Below, in pieces: positions 56,699-64,000 of a stretch of DNA of 64,000 nt; positions within the stretch are counted from its first letter, which is position 1; every line of letters begins with the position of its first letter. The notes below the pieces were generated by a model. The model saw nothing but the letters and a program-made list of their open reading frames with translations, ran no database searches and had not been told where the DNA came from. The stretch spans positions 62,001 to 126,000 of the forward strand of contig NZ_JASNWF010000001.1 in assembly GCF_030283205.1 (NCBI RefSeq), given 5' to 3'. The stretch comes from Actinomadura opuntiae (GTDB taxonomy: Bacteria > Actinomycetota > Actinomycetes > Streptosporangiales > Streptosporangiaceae). The translations under genes were made by a program, and so were the position numbers.

Positions 56699-58861
56699 TC
56701 AGTCGCCCTTCGGGGGCGCCTGCGGCCGCCACCGCTGGACGTCCTCGGGCGGGACCAGGTCGCCGGCGTTGATCCGCTCGGCGGCCGCCTCGATCGGGGC
56801 CCGCTCGTACCCGCGCGCCGCCTTCGGCTTGCCCTTCAGGGGGAAGGCGTTCGGCAGCGGCCGCACGTCGAGCTTGGACAGCAGTTGCCCGAGGACCTCG
56901 GGGCGGCAGCCGATCCGCGCGGCGATGTCGCGGGTGTGCATCCGCTCGGCCGTCCCGAACGCCGCCAGGACCCGCACGACCAGCTCCGGCACGACCACCT
57001 CGTAGGAAAGGATCTCCTCGAACGCGCGCTTGTCGGCCTCCGGGTCGCGCCGCTGCCCGCCGTCGCCGCCTTCACGCGCCGCGCGGGCCCGCGCCGCCGC
57101 GGCGTCCAGGCCCTCCAGCGCGCCGGCAAGACCCTCCGCCGCGGACTCGCGCGACGGACGCAGCGGCGGCGGCGCCGGCCACGCCGGACCGGCGGCGCCT
57201 CCGGGCCCGCCGGTGCTCGGCGGCGGGACGGCGACCTGGCCGGCCGCCGCCTGCACGAGGTGCCGGGACCGGTCCCACCGCTCGGCGAAGACGCGCTGCC
57301 ACTCCGGCGACATCGTCTCGGTGACGGCGTCGAGGTCCGGCCGCCATGCGTCCTGCAGCCGCGCGACCTCCTTGATCCTGTTCGGACCGGTCCGGTACCC
57401 CTTGAAGATCTGCGGCGGCGCCTGCCCGGCCCGGACGTGCCCGTACCCGGTGAACGGGGCGTCTTCGGCGGCCAGGCCGCGCTGCTGCCCGTACAGGTAC
57501 CCCAGCTCCTTAACGTCGGTGACGCGCATCGCGGCGCGCACGTGCGCCTGGGCGAGCAGCTCGGTCGGGGCGTACTCCGACGTCGCGCGCAGCGCGCACG
57601 TGACGGTCCGGATCGCGGCGCCGCGGCCGCGGTCGTTGATGTCCACGACCTTGGCCTTGACGTCCCGGTCCAGCGCACCGAACTCGTCGGTGACCAGGAA
57701 GATCTGCGGCGTGCGCGGCGACGCCGCGACCTTGTCGTCTCCGCGCGCGGTGTTCTCGGCGTAGTACGCCCGCTTGCGGTGCTCGATGGCCGCGGTCAGC
57801 CAGTCGCACATCCTGTGCGCCTCTTCGGGGTTGTCGGCGACCCACAGGATCGGCGACTTGCGAATCTCGCCGTTCGCCCACAGCTCGAGCCACGGCAGCG
57901 CGACGGACCCGCCGTTGTAGTCGATCACGCAGACCAGCGTGTCGCTGCAGGACAGCAGTCCCGCGATGATCGTCTGCAGCTCGTTGGACTTCCCGGACCC
58001 GGTCGACCCGACCAGCAGCATCGACTCATACCGCAGCGGTACCGCGGCGGGCGACCCGCGGCGGATCACCCCGAGCGGCACCAGGTCGTTGATGGACCGC
58101 GGCCCCTCCGGCAGCGGCAGCAGGACGTCGTCGCGCAGCGCGTCGTAGGTGCCGACGTCGAGGATCGCGCGGCCGCGGGTCCGGCCGGGCCGCACCTCGA
58201 CGCCACAGCCCTCGGGGAGCCGCGCGGACGCCGCGAGGTTGTCGGCGTACATCCCGAGCGACTGCCAGGTCTCCCCCGTCACCGGCAGGACCACCTCGAG
58301 CGAGTACCCGGTGACGCGCATCTCGCCGTCCGGGCCAGGCCAGACCCAGTCCTCGATCCCGACGACCTGCACGTTCTTGACGCCGCAGACCTGCGCGATC
58401 CGGTGAACCCATTCCCCGGCGAGGCCGTGCAGGCGGTCCTGCTCGGCCTCGTCCGCCGCGGCGGCGCGGGCAGCCTCGGCGACCGCGGCCTGCCGGGCGG
58501 CGCGGGCCTCGTCCAGCGCCCGGATCGGCCGGGCGACGAGCCCGGCCGTCACCGCGCCGGCCGCGAGCGTCCACCCGAGCGTCGCCGACCACCCGTTCGT
58601 GACGGCCTCGGCGAGCCACAGCGACCCGCCGCCGAGCGTCGCGAGCCGGTACCCCAGGCCGAGCCAGGACCGCCGGTCATGCGCCGCGTGCCACGTGATC
58701 ACGCCCATCGCGGACAGGCCACCGCCGAGTACCCATTCCGGGGACAGGTCGATCCCCGGGAGGGTCCCGACCTGCCACGCCGTCGTCAGCGCCACGGCGC
58801 CGTGCAGCGGCCCGGACACCGGGCCGTGCCGCCACCGCCAATCGGTCATCGCCATCGCCAT
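56699..58861 (-). CDS. FtsK/SpoIIIE-type conjugal DNA translocase (TraB-like)
   Basis: 720 aa. Membrane segments at the N-terminus, then the FtsK motor: Walker A VGSTGSGKSNELQTIIAG near residue 285, VIDYNGGS, Walker B IFLVTDEFGALDRD near 387 and the RAAMRVTDVKELGYLYGQ sensor region. The C-terminus has a winged-helix-like domain (MHTRDIAARIGCRPEVLGQLLSKLDVRPLPN). AICEs transfer double-stranded DNA with one such protein. ATG overlaps the stop of the upstream gene. Confidence 0.9.
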   Translation of the reverse strand: MAMAMTDWRWRHGPVSGPLHGAVALTTAWQVGTLPGIDLSPEWVLGGGLSAMGVITWHAAHDRRSWLGLGYRLATLGGGSLWLAEAVTNGWSATLGWTLAAGAVTAGLVARPIRALDEARAARQAAVAEAARAAAADEAEQDRLHGLAGEWVHRIAQVCGVKNVQVVGIEDWVWPGPDGEMRVTGYSLEVVLPVTGETWQSLGMYADNLAASARLPEGCGVEVRPGRTRGRAILDVGTYDALRDDVLLPLPEGPRSINDLVPLGVIRRGSPAAVPLRYESMLLVGSTGSGKSNELQTIIAGLLSCSDTLVCVIDYNGGSVALPWLELWANGEIRKSPILWVADNPEEAHRMCDWLTAAIEHRKRAYYAENTARGDDKVAASPRTPQIFLVTDEFGALDRDVKAKVVDINDRGRGAAIRTVTCALRATSEYAPTELLAQAHVRAAMRVTDVKELGYLYGQQRGLAAEDAPFTGYGHVRAGQAPPQIFKGYRTGPNRIKEVARLQDAWRPDLDAVTETMSPEWQRVFAERWDRSRHLVQAAAGQVAVPPPSTGGPGGAAGPAWPAPPPLRPSRESAAEGLAGALEGLDAAAARARAAREGGDGGQRRDPEADKRAFEEILSYEVVVPELVVRVLAAFGTAERMHTRDIAARIGCRPEVLGQLLSKLDVRPLPNAFPLKGKPKAARGYERAPIEAAAERINAGDLVPPEDVQRWRPQAPPKGD

Positions 58862-60291
58862 CACACGTTCCAGCGCCGCTCGCCCGGACGGGGCGCCTCG
58901 TGACGGTCGAGCTCGGGCGCATGCACCCGCGCGATCGTCGGCTTGATCTCCGCCGCGACGGAGGCCATGTGCACCTGTACCTTGGCCAGCTCCTCGACCA
59001 GCTCGGCGACGACGGGGTTCAGCGGCCACTCGTTGCGGCAGCGGTCCGCCATCCGCCCGAGCCCAGCCGCGACGTGCTCGAGCGCATCGGGCAACATCCC
59101 GACGTCCTGATACATCTGGGCCATGCCGCCGGGGCCGTCCGGCGGGTCGTAGGTGCTGAAGCTCTGCGCCAGCTCCTCCGCGGCCGCCACGAAGATCGGC
59201 ACGCCTCGATTCCGGGCCATGCTGTCCACCCCTCCGTCAACTCCCGCCGCGCCCTGGTAGGCAGGGCGGTTCACCGTCGTTTCGATCCGCCGGCGCTGGG
59301 GCCGGGCCTGCTGCTCCTGGTCCCGCCTGCGGCTGCGGAACCGCGCGGCGATCCGCCGCATGATCAGCGACGCGCAGCCGAACACGGCCCCGTACGCCCA
59401 CCCGGCGACCGCCCAGGCCGCCGAGCCGGTCATGCGGCGCCAGTGCCCGCGGGTGACCGGCCGTGCGTGGCTGTCGCGCAGGGAGGCGCGGGCCGCGCCT
59501 GCGGCGTCCCGGGCGCGGCCGCCCGCGCGCATCGCCCGGTGCGCGGCTGCGGCGGCGCGCCCGTTGCGCTGTGCGGCCGCGGCCGCCCGGTCGAGCGTGT
59601 TGCCTCCGACCCGGCCGGCGGCGCGGACGGCCCGGCCGGTGCCGCGGGCGCCGCGCCCTATTGGCGCTGCCGCCATCCGCGCCCGGGTCGCCCGTCCGCT
59701 GGTCCCGGCCCGGCCCGCGCTCGTCCTGCCGCGCGTCCCTGCGCCCTTCACCCCGGCGCCAGCGCGGCCGCCGAGCCGCCCGGTACCGCGGCCGGTCGAG
59801 CCGCCGCGCTTCCCTCCGCCGAGTGACGGCATCGCCGACCGGGCCCGGTCGCCCGCTCCGGAGCGGCCCCGTGACCCGAGCCGCGGCGCCGTCCGCCGCC
59901 CGCCCGCCGAGGACCCGCCGGTGGACCACGTCCGGGTGCGAAGCCGCCGGGAGCCGCTGCGGCCGCGAGCAGCGAGCAGCGCCGCGCCGGTCCCGACGAC
60001 CGAAGCGCCACCGGCGGCGACCGCGAGCCATCCCCCGGCGTGGTACAGCGCAGCCGAGACGGCGGCCGCGGTCTCGGCCGTGATCGCCAGCGCGGGCCCG
60101 GCGGTGACGACCGCGGGCTGCGCGGAGTCCTGCGCGGACGTCTGGGCCTGCGCCTCCGGCTGCTGTGGCGCGGCCGGCGCGGGCGGTTCCGGCGGCGGGT
60201 CGGAAGGTGTGGAGGGTTCGAGAACGGGCTGTGATTCGGGGCCGGTTTGCGGTGCGGCCGCGGCCTCGGCCTGGTCCGCGATTTCCCGCAT
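58861..60291 (-). CDS. Large basic membrane protein of the transfer module
   Basis: 476 aa from ATG 60291 (GGAGG upstream). Pro/Glu-rich start, a hydrophobic segment (AETAAAVSAALYHAGGWLAVAAGGASVVGTGAALLAA), a ~200-residue Arg/Gly/Ala-rich region, a second hydrophobic segment (GSAAWAVAGWAYGAVFGCASLIM), and an acidic helical C-terminus (GGMAQMYQDVGMLPDALEHVAAGLGRMADRC). The basic region may bind DNA. Coupled by overlap to the translocase; probably a transfer partner. Confidence 0.72.
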   Translation of the reverse strand: MREIADQAEAAAAPQTGPESQPVLEPSTPSDPPPEPPAPAAPQQPEAQAQTSAQDSAQPAVVTAGPALAITAETAAAVSAALYHAGGWLAVAAGGASVVGTGAALLAARGRSGSRRLRTRTWSTGGSSAGGRRTAPRLGSRGRSGAGDRARSAMPSLGGGKRGGSTGRGTGRLGGRAGAGVKGAGTRGRTSAGRAGTSGRATRARMAAAPIGRGARGTGRAVRAAGRVGGNTLDRAAAAAQRNGRAAAAAHRAMRAGGRARDAAGAARASLRDSHARPVTRGHWRRMTGSAAWAVAGWAYGAVFGCASLIMRRIAARFRSRRRDQEQQARPQRRRIETTVNRPAYQGAAGVDGGVDSMARNRGVPIFVAAAEELAQSFSTYDPPDGPGGMAQMYQDVGMLPDALEHVAAGLGRMADRCRNEWPLNPVVAELVEELAKVQVHMASVAAEIKPTIARVHAPELDRHEAPRPGERRWNV

Positions 60292-60348
60292 TTCTGGTCC
60301 TCCAGGGGGTCGGGAATAGCCCGGCACTGCGCGGGGCGTCACTTCTTA

Positions 60349-60407
60349 GGGTGGGTACCCACCCACCGCGAGATCGTACTAGGCTCGGAGCCGGGTGGGT
60401 ACCCACC
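60349..60407. promoter_or_regulatory. Two GGGTGGGTACCCACCC palindromes before the transfer operon
   Basis: GGGTGGGTACCCACCC at 60349-60364 is a perfect palindrome; a 15-base copy is at 60393-60407. Centres are 44 bases apart (about four turns). Lies between the leftward transfer operon and the rightward ribbon-helix-helix gene. Shares GGTACC with the other operator set but the flanks differ, so probably a separate regulator. Confidence 0.78.
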
Positions 60408-60464
60408 TTTTTGTGAGGCGCACTGCCATAGCACCGTGACCAGGAGGTGGCTACTCTGATCGGC

Positions 60465-60644
60465 GTGCCGACCCAGGGAACTCCCAAGCGAACCGTCCGC
60501 GTAGAGGACGAATTGTGGGAGCTATTCCTTGAAGCGAGCAAAGCCCGGGGACTCAGCGGTGCCGAGAACATCCGCCGATTCATCGAGCGCGAGGTCGAGG
60601 CGCATCAACAGGCCACCGCCCAGCCGGCCGACGCCGGCGGATGA
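60465..60644 (+). CDS. Ribbon-helix-helix regulator (candidate transfer repressor)
   Basis: About 59 aa. GTPKRTVRVEDELWELFLEASKARGLSGAENIRRFIEREVEAH is a CopG/Arc-type ribbon-helix-helix. Start is unclear: GTG 60465 is the first good start, but AGGAGG at 60442 fits CTG 60456 better. Its position by the GGGTGGGTACCCACCC pair makes it the likely binder. Confidence 0.68.
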   Translation: MPTQGTPKRTVRVEDELWELFLEASKARGLSGAENIRRFIEREVEAHQQATAQPADAGG

Positions 60645-60685
60645 CCGCGCCGCTCCTCTCTCCGCCGGCCAACGACACCCCGCCG

Positions 60686-60718
60686 CGCCCCCGCCCCTGA
60701 CCGTCAGGGGCGGGGGCG
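60686..60718 (+). terminator. Perfect 15-bp hairpin
   Basis: CGCCCCCGCCCCTGA (60686-60700) pairs perfectly with 60704-60718, loop of three. Downstream of the ribbon-helix-helix gene. Confidence 0.8.
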
Positions 60719-60781
60719 TCGCCGCTTCGGGTAGCGCTCCCCTGGCCTGCACAAACGCCCGGTTCCATCTGTCTTGCCGAT

Positions 60782-60865
60782 CTTGAATCGCGTATAGTTA
60801 CAAGCGTTGCGAGGCGGACGGCAACCGCCAGGGACACCAGGAAACCGGCACGAGCAGGAGGCACC
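60782..60865 (+). promoter_or_regulatory. Promoter-leader unit, copy 1
   Basis: GATCGCGTATAGTTACAAG-like sequence (here with AATCGCG) gives a -10 TATAGT, followed by the leader motif GGCGGACGGCAACCG and GGAGGCACC before the ATG. The same unit lies at 61328. Confidence 0.7.
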
Positions 60866-61216
60866 ATGACCACCCCGACCTTCGACCTGGACGAGGCGCT
60901 GTTCCCCGCCGCCCACGTCCTCCCCGGCCTGCTGTCCCGCGAGCGGATCACCCACCTGGAGCAGGCATGGAAGGCCGCCAAGATCGATGAGTGGTGCGCC
61001 GTCTCCCGCCTGACGGGCGCCGCGGACACCGTTCGCCGCGCCGCCGGGTTGACCCCCGAGGCGCCGATGGGCTACGCGCTCCCCCGCGCGGAGGACAAGG
61101 CGCGCGGCGGCGACCAGCGCGCGGCCCGCGCGGTCGCCGACTACGCCGCGGCCGCGGCGGCGTACGAGGAGGTTCGCGTGGAGCTGGAGGAGCTGCGCCA
61201 GGCCGCCCGCGGGTAA
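60866..61216 (+). CDS. Hypothetical helical protein
   Basis: 116 aa. FDLDEALFPAAHVLPGLLSRERITHLEQAWKAAKIDEWCAVSRLTGAADTVRRAAGLTPEAPMGYALP, then a helix AVADYAAAAAAYEEVRVELEELRQAA. No family recognised. Followed by a GC-rich hairpin (61233-61266). Confidence 0.63.
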   Translation: MTTPTFDLDEALFPAAHVLPGLLSRERITHLEQAWKAAKIDEWCAVSRLTGAADTVRRAAGLTPEAPMGYALPRAEDKARGGDQRAARAVADYAAAAAAYEEVRVELEELRQAARG

Positions 61217-61232
61217 CCGCCGCAGGCCCACG

Positions 61233-61266
61233 CCGCCCCCGTCCCCGCTGCAGGGGGCGGGGGCGG
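61233..61266 (+). terminator. GC hairpin
   Basis: CCGCCCCCGTCCCC pairs with GGGGGCGGGGGCGG, one wobble. Downstream of the gene ending at 61216. Confidence 0.7.
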
Positions 61267-61327
61267 TGCCGTGTTGCGGCACACCTTCCTGGCCTGCGGA
61301 AACGTCGGTTCCCGGCTGGCTGGACGA

Positions 61328-61415
61328 TCACGGATCGCGTATAGTTACAAGTGTCAGCGGGGCGGACGGCAACCGTCGCGCAGACCAGGGAACCGAGCCA
61401 CGACCAGGGAGAACC
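61328..61415 (+). promoter_or_regulatory. Promoter-leader unit, copy 2
   Basis: GATCGCGTATAGTTACAAG followed by GGCGGACGGCAACCGTCGC and GGGAGAACC before the ATG at 61416. In this copy GACGG-CAA-CCGTC forms a full short hairpin. Upstream bases CCTGGCCTGC also match copy 1. Confidence 0.72.
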
Positions 61416-62207
61416 ATGGGCACCACCACCCGCCGCCGCCGCGCCAAGGGCAAGGGCGCCGGCACCCGCAAGAGCAAGTACACCGACGAGCAGATCGCGG
61501 CGTTCCGCGCCCAGGACGCCGAGCTGGTCGAGCAGGCGCAGGACGCCCTGGCGGACCCGGCCTTCGGCGCGAAGGTCATCGCCGCGACCGGCGGCGGCGC
61601 GCTCAGCATCGCCCGCTACAGCCTCACCAACCAGGCGCTGCTGATCCGGCAGGCCGAGGACCGCGGCCTGGACCTGCGCGGCGGCGTCGGCACCTACCGG
61701 CAGTGGAAGGAGGCGGGCCGCGCGGTCAAGGCCGACCAGTTCGGCCAGGCCCTGTTCATCACTCGCCCGGTGGGCCGCCAGGACACTGACGCCGACGAGC
61801 CGACTGACGGCGAGCAGGAGGGCGCCCCGGTCCGGTTCCGGGCGAAGAAGGTCTACGCCCGCGCCCAGACCACCGGCATCGAGGACGACGCCGACGGCCA
61901 GGAGCCGCAGGCCGATGAGGACACCGACCTGGAGGCCGCGGTGTACGAATCGCTGCGCAAGGAGGCCGAGCGCGCCGGGTACACGCTGACCCTCTGGGAG
62001 GCCCACGAGCACTACGGCCGGGCCGTCGAGGTCGACCACGACACCCGGACCATCCACGTGCACGACGACGCCCCCGGCGGCCTGGAGCAGCTCGCCGGGA
62101 TCCTCGGCGAGATCCTCACCGAGCAGACCCGCGCCCGCAGGGAGAAGCGGCAGGCCACTGAGCCGACCGCGCCCGCCGAGACGGTCGAGGAGATCACCGT
62201 TCTGTGA
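61416..62207 (+). CDS. ArdC-like ssDNA-binding/antirestriction protein
   Basis: 263 aa. YSLTNQALLIRQAEDRGLDLRGGVGTYRQWKEAGRAVKADQFGQALFITRPVG matches the ArdC N-terminal domain, which binds ssDNA; an acidic linker and a second region TLTLWEAHEHYGRAVEVDHDTRTIHVHDDAPGGLEQLAGILGEILTEQ follow. Conjugative elements use such proteins to protect incoming DNA. A C-terminal metallopeptidase motif is not obvious. Confidence 0.7.
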   Translation: MGTTTRRRRAKGKGAGTRKSKYTDEQIAAFRAQDAELVEQAQDALADPAFGAKVIAATGGGALSIARYSLTNQALLIRQAEDRGLDLRGGVGTYRQWKEAGRAVKADQFGQALFITRPVGRQDTDADEPTDGEQEGAPVRFRAKKVYARAQTTGIEDDADGQEPQADEDTDLEAAVYESLRKEAERAGYTLTLWEAHEHYGRAVEVDHDTRTIHVHDDAPGGLEQLAGILGEILTEQTRARREKRQATEPTAPAETVEEITVL

Positions 62208-62276
62208 CCCGGCCGACCGGCCGCCCACCCCGACCAGGAGGGCGGCCGGTCCCGGCGCTCCCCGGAGGGACATCCC

Positions 62277-63014
62277 TTGACCGTCTCCAAGCGATTCAAG
62301 ATCAACATCATGGGGTTCGGGACCCTGACCGGCACCTACTCCCACGACTGGGAGACCGGCGTCACCCGCTACGACGTGACCGGCCCCCGCGTGGCCGGCA
62401 CCTTCACCGTCCAGCTCTCCCCGCACCGGTGGGTGAAGTACGACGCCCCGGGCGTCTCGCCGTACTCCTCGACCCGGTTCAGCCGAACCGGCGAGGAGGC
62501 CACCGCCGACGTCCTGGACGTCAACGCCGACACGGTCATGGTCGAGTACGGCCACAGCGGATACACCGAGCACCTGCGTAAGGACCGGCCGGTCGTGAAC
62601 GGCGTCAGGCTGGTCGGCGCGACGGCCGTCAGCCTGGCCAAGGTCCGCGAGCGGTCCGCCGCCCGGCAGCGTCTCAAAGGCCGTGACATCGTCTGCCGCC
62701 GCCAGGTCGGCACCATCCACACCACGTCCGTCCCAAATGCGACGGCGGACCGTACCGCGGTGGTGATCCACGGACTGCTGGTGCACTGGTGCAGCCGCCC
62801 CGAAAACGGCGACCTGCGGCGCGCCGCCTGCCGCGCCGAGGCCAACGGCTGGCGCATCGACAGCGCCGAGCGCGACGTGAAGTCCAAGCGGGATCAGCTC
62901 GAGCGGGCCCGCATGGAACTCGACCGCGCGGAGGCGTACCTGCGGCAGCTCCGCGGCTACGCCGACATGCCGCCGGTCACCCCGTACGCGCCGCCTGCGG
63001 AAACCTCGTCATGA
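62277..63014 (+). CDS. Hypothetical beta-rich protein
   Basis: 245 aa from TTG 62277 (CGGAGGGA upstream). KINIMGFGTLTGTYSHDWETGVTRYDVTGPRVAGTFTVQLSPHRWVKYDAPGVSPYSSTRFSRTGEEATADVLDVNADTVMVEYGHSG is beta-rich. The last 60 residues are a coiled coil (SAERDVKSKRDQLERARMELDRAEAYLRQLRGY). Unknown function. Confidence 0.65.
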   Translation: MTVSKRFKINIMGFGTLTGTYSHDWETGVTRYDVTGPRVAGTFTVQLSPHRWVKYDAPGVSPYSSTRFSRTGEEATADVLDVNADTVMVEYGHSGYTEHLRKDRPVVNGVRLVGATAVSLAKVRERSAARQRLKGRDIVCRRQVGTIHTTSVPNATADRTAVVIHGLLVHWCSRPENGDLRRAACRAEANGWRIDSAERDVKSKRDQLERARMELDRAEAYLRQLRGYADMPPVTPYAPPAETSS

Positions 63015-63952
63015 GTTCCGACACCAGCACACCCGCCGCTGTCTACACTGTCCGGAACCCGCCCGCTCGAGGGCGCGGTTTCCTGGAGGCGGCCGAGGTC
63101 TTGCCGACCACCCGCAAGGTGGTTGACCTCGGCCGTCGCGCATTCGTGAAGGGGAATACCGTGCCCGACGTCAGCCCATACATGACCGACATCGACGGGG
63201 TGCCGCACATCTCGCGCGCCGGCCTGTGCGAGCTGACCGGTCTTTCCCTGGAGAGCGTCAACCACCTGTGCGCGCCGTCCCGGCGGCCCTCCTCCGGCTG
63301 CCCCGAGCCCGTCCGCGTCGGCCGGTCCGACTGGTTCCCGCTCGAGCGGGCCCTGCTGTGGGCCGCGGCGGTCCGCCGCCCGGAGCCGCAGCCGCCCGCC
63401 CCCGTCGATGACCCTGACGAGCTGATCACGGTGACGCAGTTCCGGACCGAGGTCATGCGCCCGCCGGTCACCGACTCGACGTTTCGCGGGTACATCCGCA
63501 TGTCGCGCGCCGACTGGGACGCCGGCCGCGACGGCTACCTCCCCCTCCCGGACGGTTGGGAGCCCGCGCGGCGCGGAACGTCTCCGCGGTGGCGCCGCGG
63601 TGCGGCCGCGGTCTGGCAGGCCGCCCGGCCCGGCAGGCCGATGACGGGCCGCCCCCGGGAGGTCGACCGGGTCCCGCAGCCCGCGCCGCCCGTCAGCGAC
63701 CCGGACGAGCTGATCGGGGAGACCCGGTTCCGTACGCAGATCATGCGGCCGCCGATGTCGCGGGGCGCGTTCAAGCGGCTGGTCGCCGAGTCCCGCCAGG
63801 CGTGGGCCGCCGGCCGGGACGGGGTGCTGCCGCGTCCGGACGTGGAGGAGCGCGGCGCCGGGCCGGTGTTCCAGTGGCTTGCCGGGCGGGCCGCCGCGTG
63901 GCAGAACGACCGGGCACGCGAGGCCGCGAAGAACCCACCCGGAACGCGCTAG
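63011..63952 (+). CDS. Protein with duplicated HTH-like domain
   Basis: 313 aa. DPDELITVTQFRTEVMRPPVTDSTFRGYI (near 135) and DPDELIGETRFRTQIMRPPMSRGAFKRLV (near 235) are two copies of a ~100-residue unit, each ending in AAAVWQAARPG- or AAAWQNDRARE-type segments. A related third unit may precede them (HISRAGLCELTGLSLESVNHLC). Likely DNA binding. Overlaps the previous stop by four bases. Confidence 0.66.
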   Translation: MSSDTSTPAAVYTVRNPPARGRGFLEAAEVLPTTRKVVDLGRRAFVKGNTVPDVSPYMTDIDGVPHISRAGLCELTGLSLESVNHLCAPSRRPSSGCPEPVRVGRSDWFPLERALLWAAAVRRPEPQPPAPVDDPDELITVTQFRTEVMRPPVTDSTFRGYIRMSRADWDAGRDGYLPLPDGWEPARRGTSPRWRRGAAAVWQAARPGRPMTGRPREVDRVPQPAPPVSDPDELIGETRFRTQIMRPPMSRGAFKRLVAESRQAWAAGRDGVLPRPDVEERGAGPVFQWLAGRAAAWQNDRAREAAKNPPGTR

Positions 63953-64000
63953 AACACATCTCAACTCACCGGAACACACCGCTGCTCACCTGCGGAAACT

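Noticed and set aside
17000..64000. tRNA or rRNA genes as integration target
   Set aside because: No cloverleaf with TTCGA-type arm or CCA end was found by reading; the junction falls in a protein gene.

Overview
High-GC DNA (about 70% G+C by eye) with GTG/TTG starts and actinobacterial families (WYL regulator, DUF3618, Holin-X-like, DUF2637, DUF317, DUF6283, XRE/TPR regulator). It suggests an actinomycete, possibly of the Actinomadura/Streptosporangiales type, but the genus cannot be fixed from this window. No tRNA, rRNA, CRISPR array or classical insertion sequence was seen. No gap between genes exceeds about 300 bases.

LAYOUT. (1) 1-17.1 kb is ordinary chromosome: a polynucleotide-kinase-like protein end, two tandem secreted BNR-repeat sialidase-like proteins, an SDR, a holin-like/DUF3618/YihY operon, a GNAT, a WYL regulator divergent from an alpha/beta hydrolase, a PAP2 phosphatase, a secreted esterase, a secreted GH3 enzyme, an AI-2E-type permease, a haloperoxidase-like hydrolase and an NTF2-like protein. 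(2) At about 17.17 kb a 4HBT thioesterase gene is cut after some 32 codons by an integrative element whose tyrosine integrase reads up to the junction. Everything from there to 64,000 looks like this one element; its other end is not in the window.

ELEMENT. 17.2-21 kb holds integrase, membrane protein, two divergent XRE-type regulators with mirrored operators, and an excisionase-like HTH. 21-28.6 kb is a tightly overlapping rightward operon with a RecE-like nuclease, a possible annealing protein, zinc-ribbon proteins and a RuvC-like resolvase. 28.7-36.5 kb has a GIY-YIG protein, a small HTH, and a replication-initiator-like gene with four iteron-like repeats followed by an A-rich tract (lambda-O-like layout). 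It continues with many small genes, including a DpdA/TGT-like base-exchange enzyme and a HAD phosphatase. 36.6-41.3 kb (leftward) holds an HEXXH+vWA protein and a MoxR AAA+ ATPase with near-identical repressible promoters. 41.4-48 kb is a run of small leftward genes, many driven by promoters carrying the palindrome TGTATCGGGTACCCGATACA in the -35/-10 spacer. 48-53.4 kb is cargo that looks like a RiPP cluster: XRE/TPR regulator, precursor peptide, asparagine-synthetase-like cyclase, GNAT, MFS exporter. 53.5-55.1 kb has the likely GGTACC-regulon repressor. 55.2-60.3 kb is the conjugation module: DUF2637 (Spd-like) protein, FtsK/TraB-like translocase and a large membrane protein. 60.4-64 kb carries a ribbon-helix-helix regulator, an ArdC-like antirestriction protein and a protein with duplicated domains.

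Taken together the element looks like an actinomycete integrative and conjugative element (AICE) with phage-like replication and recombination genes. No capsid, portal or terminase gene is visible in the window. Family names come from motif recognition, not database searches.
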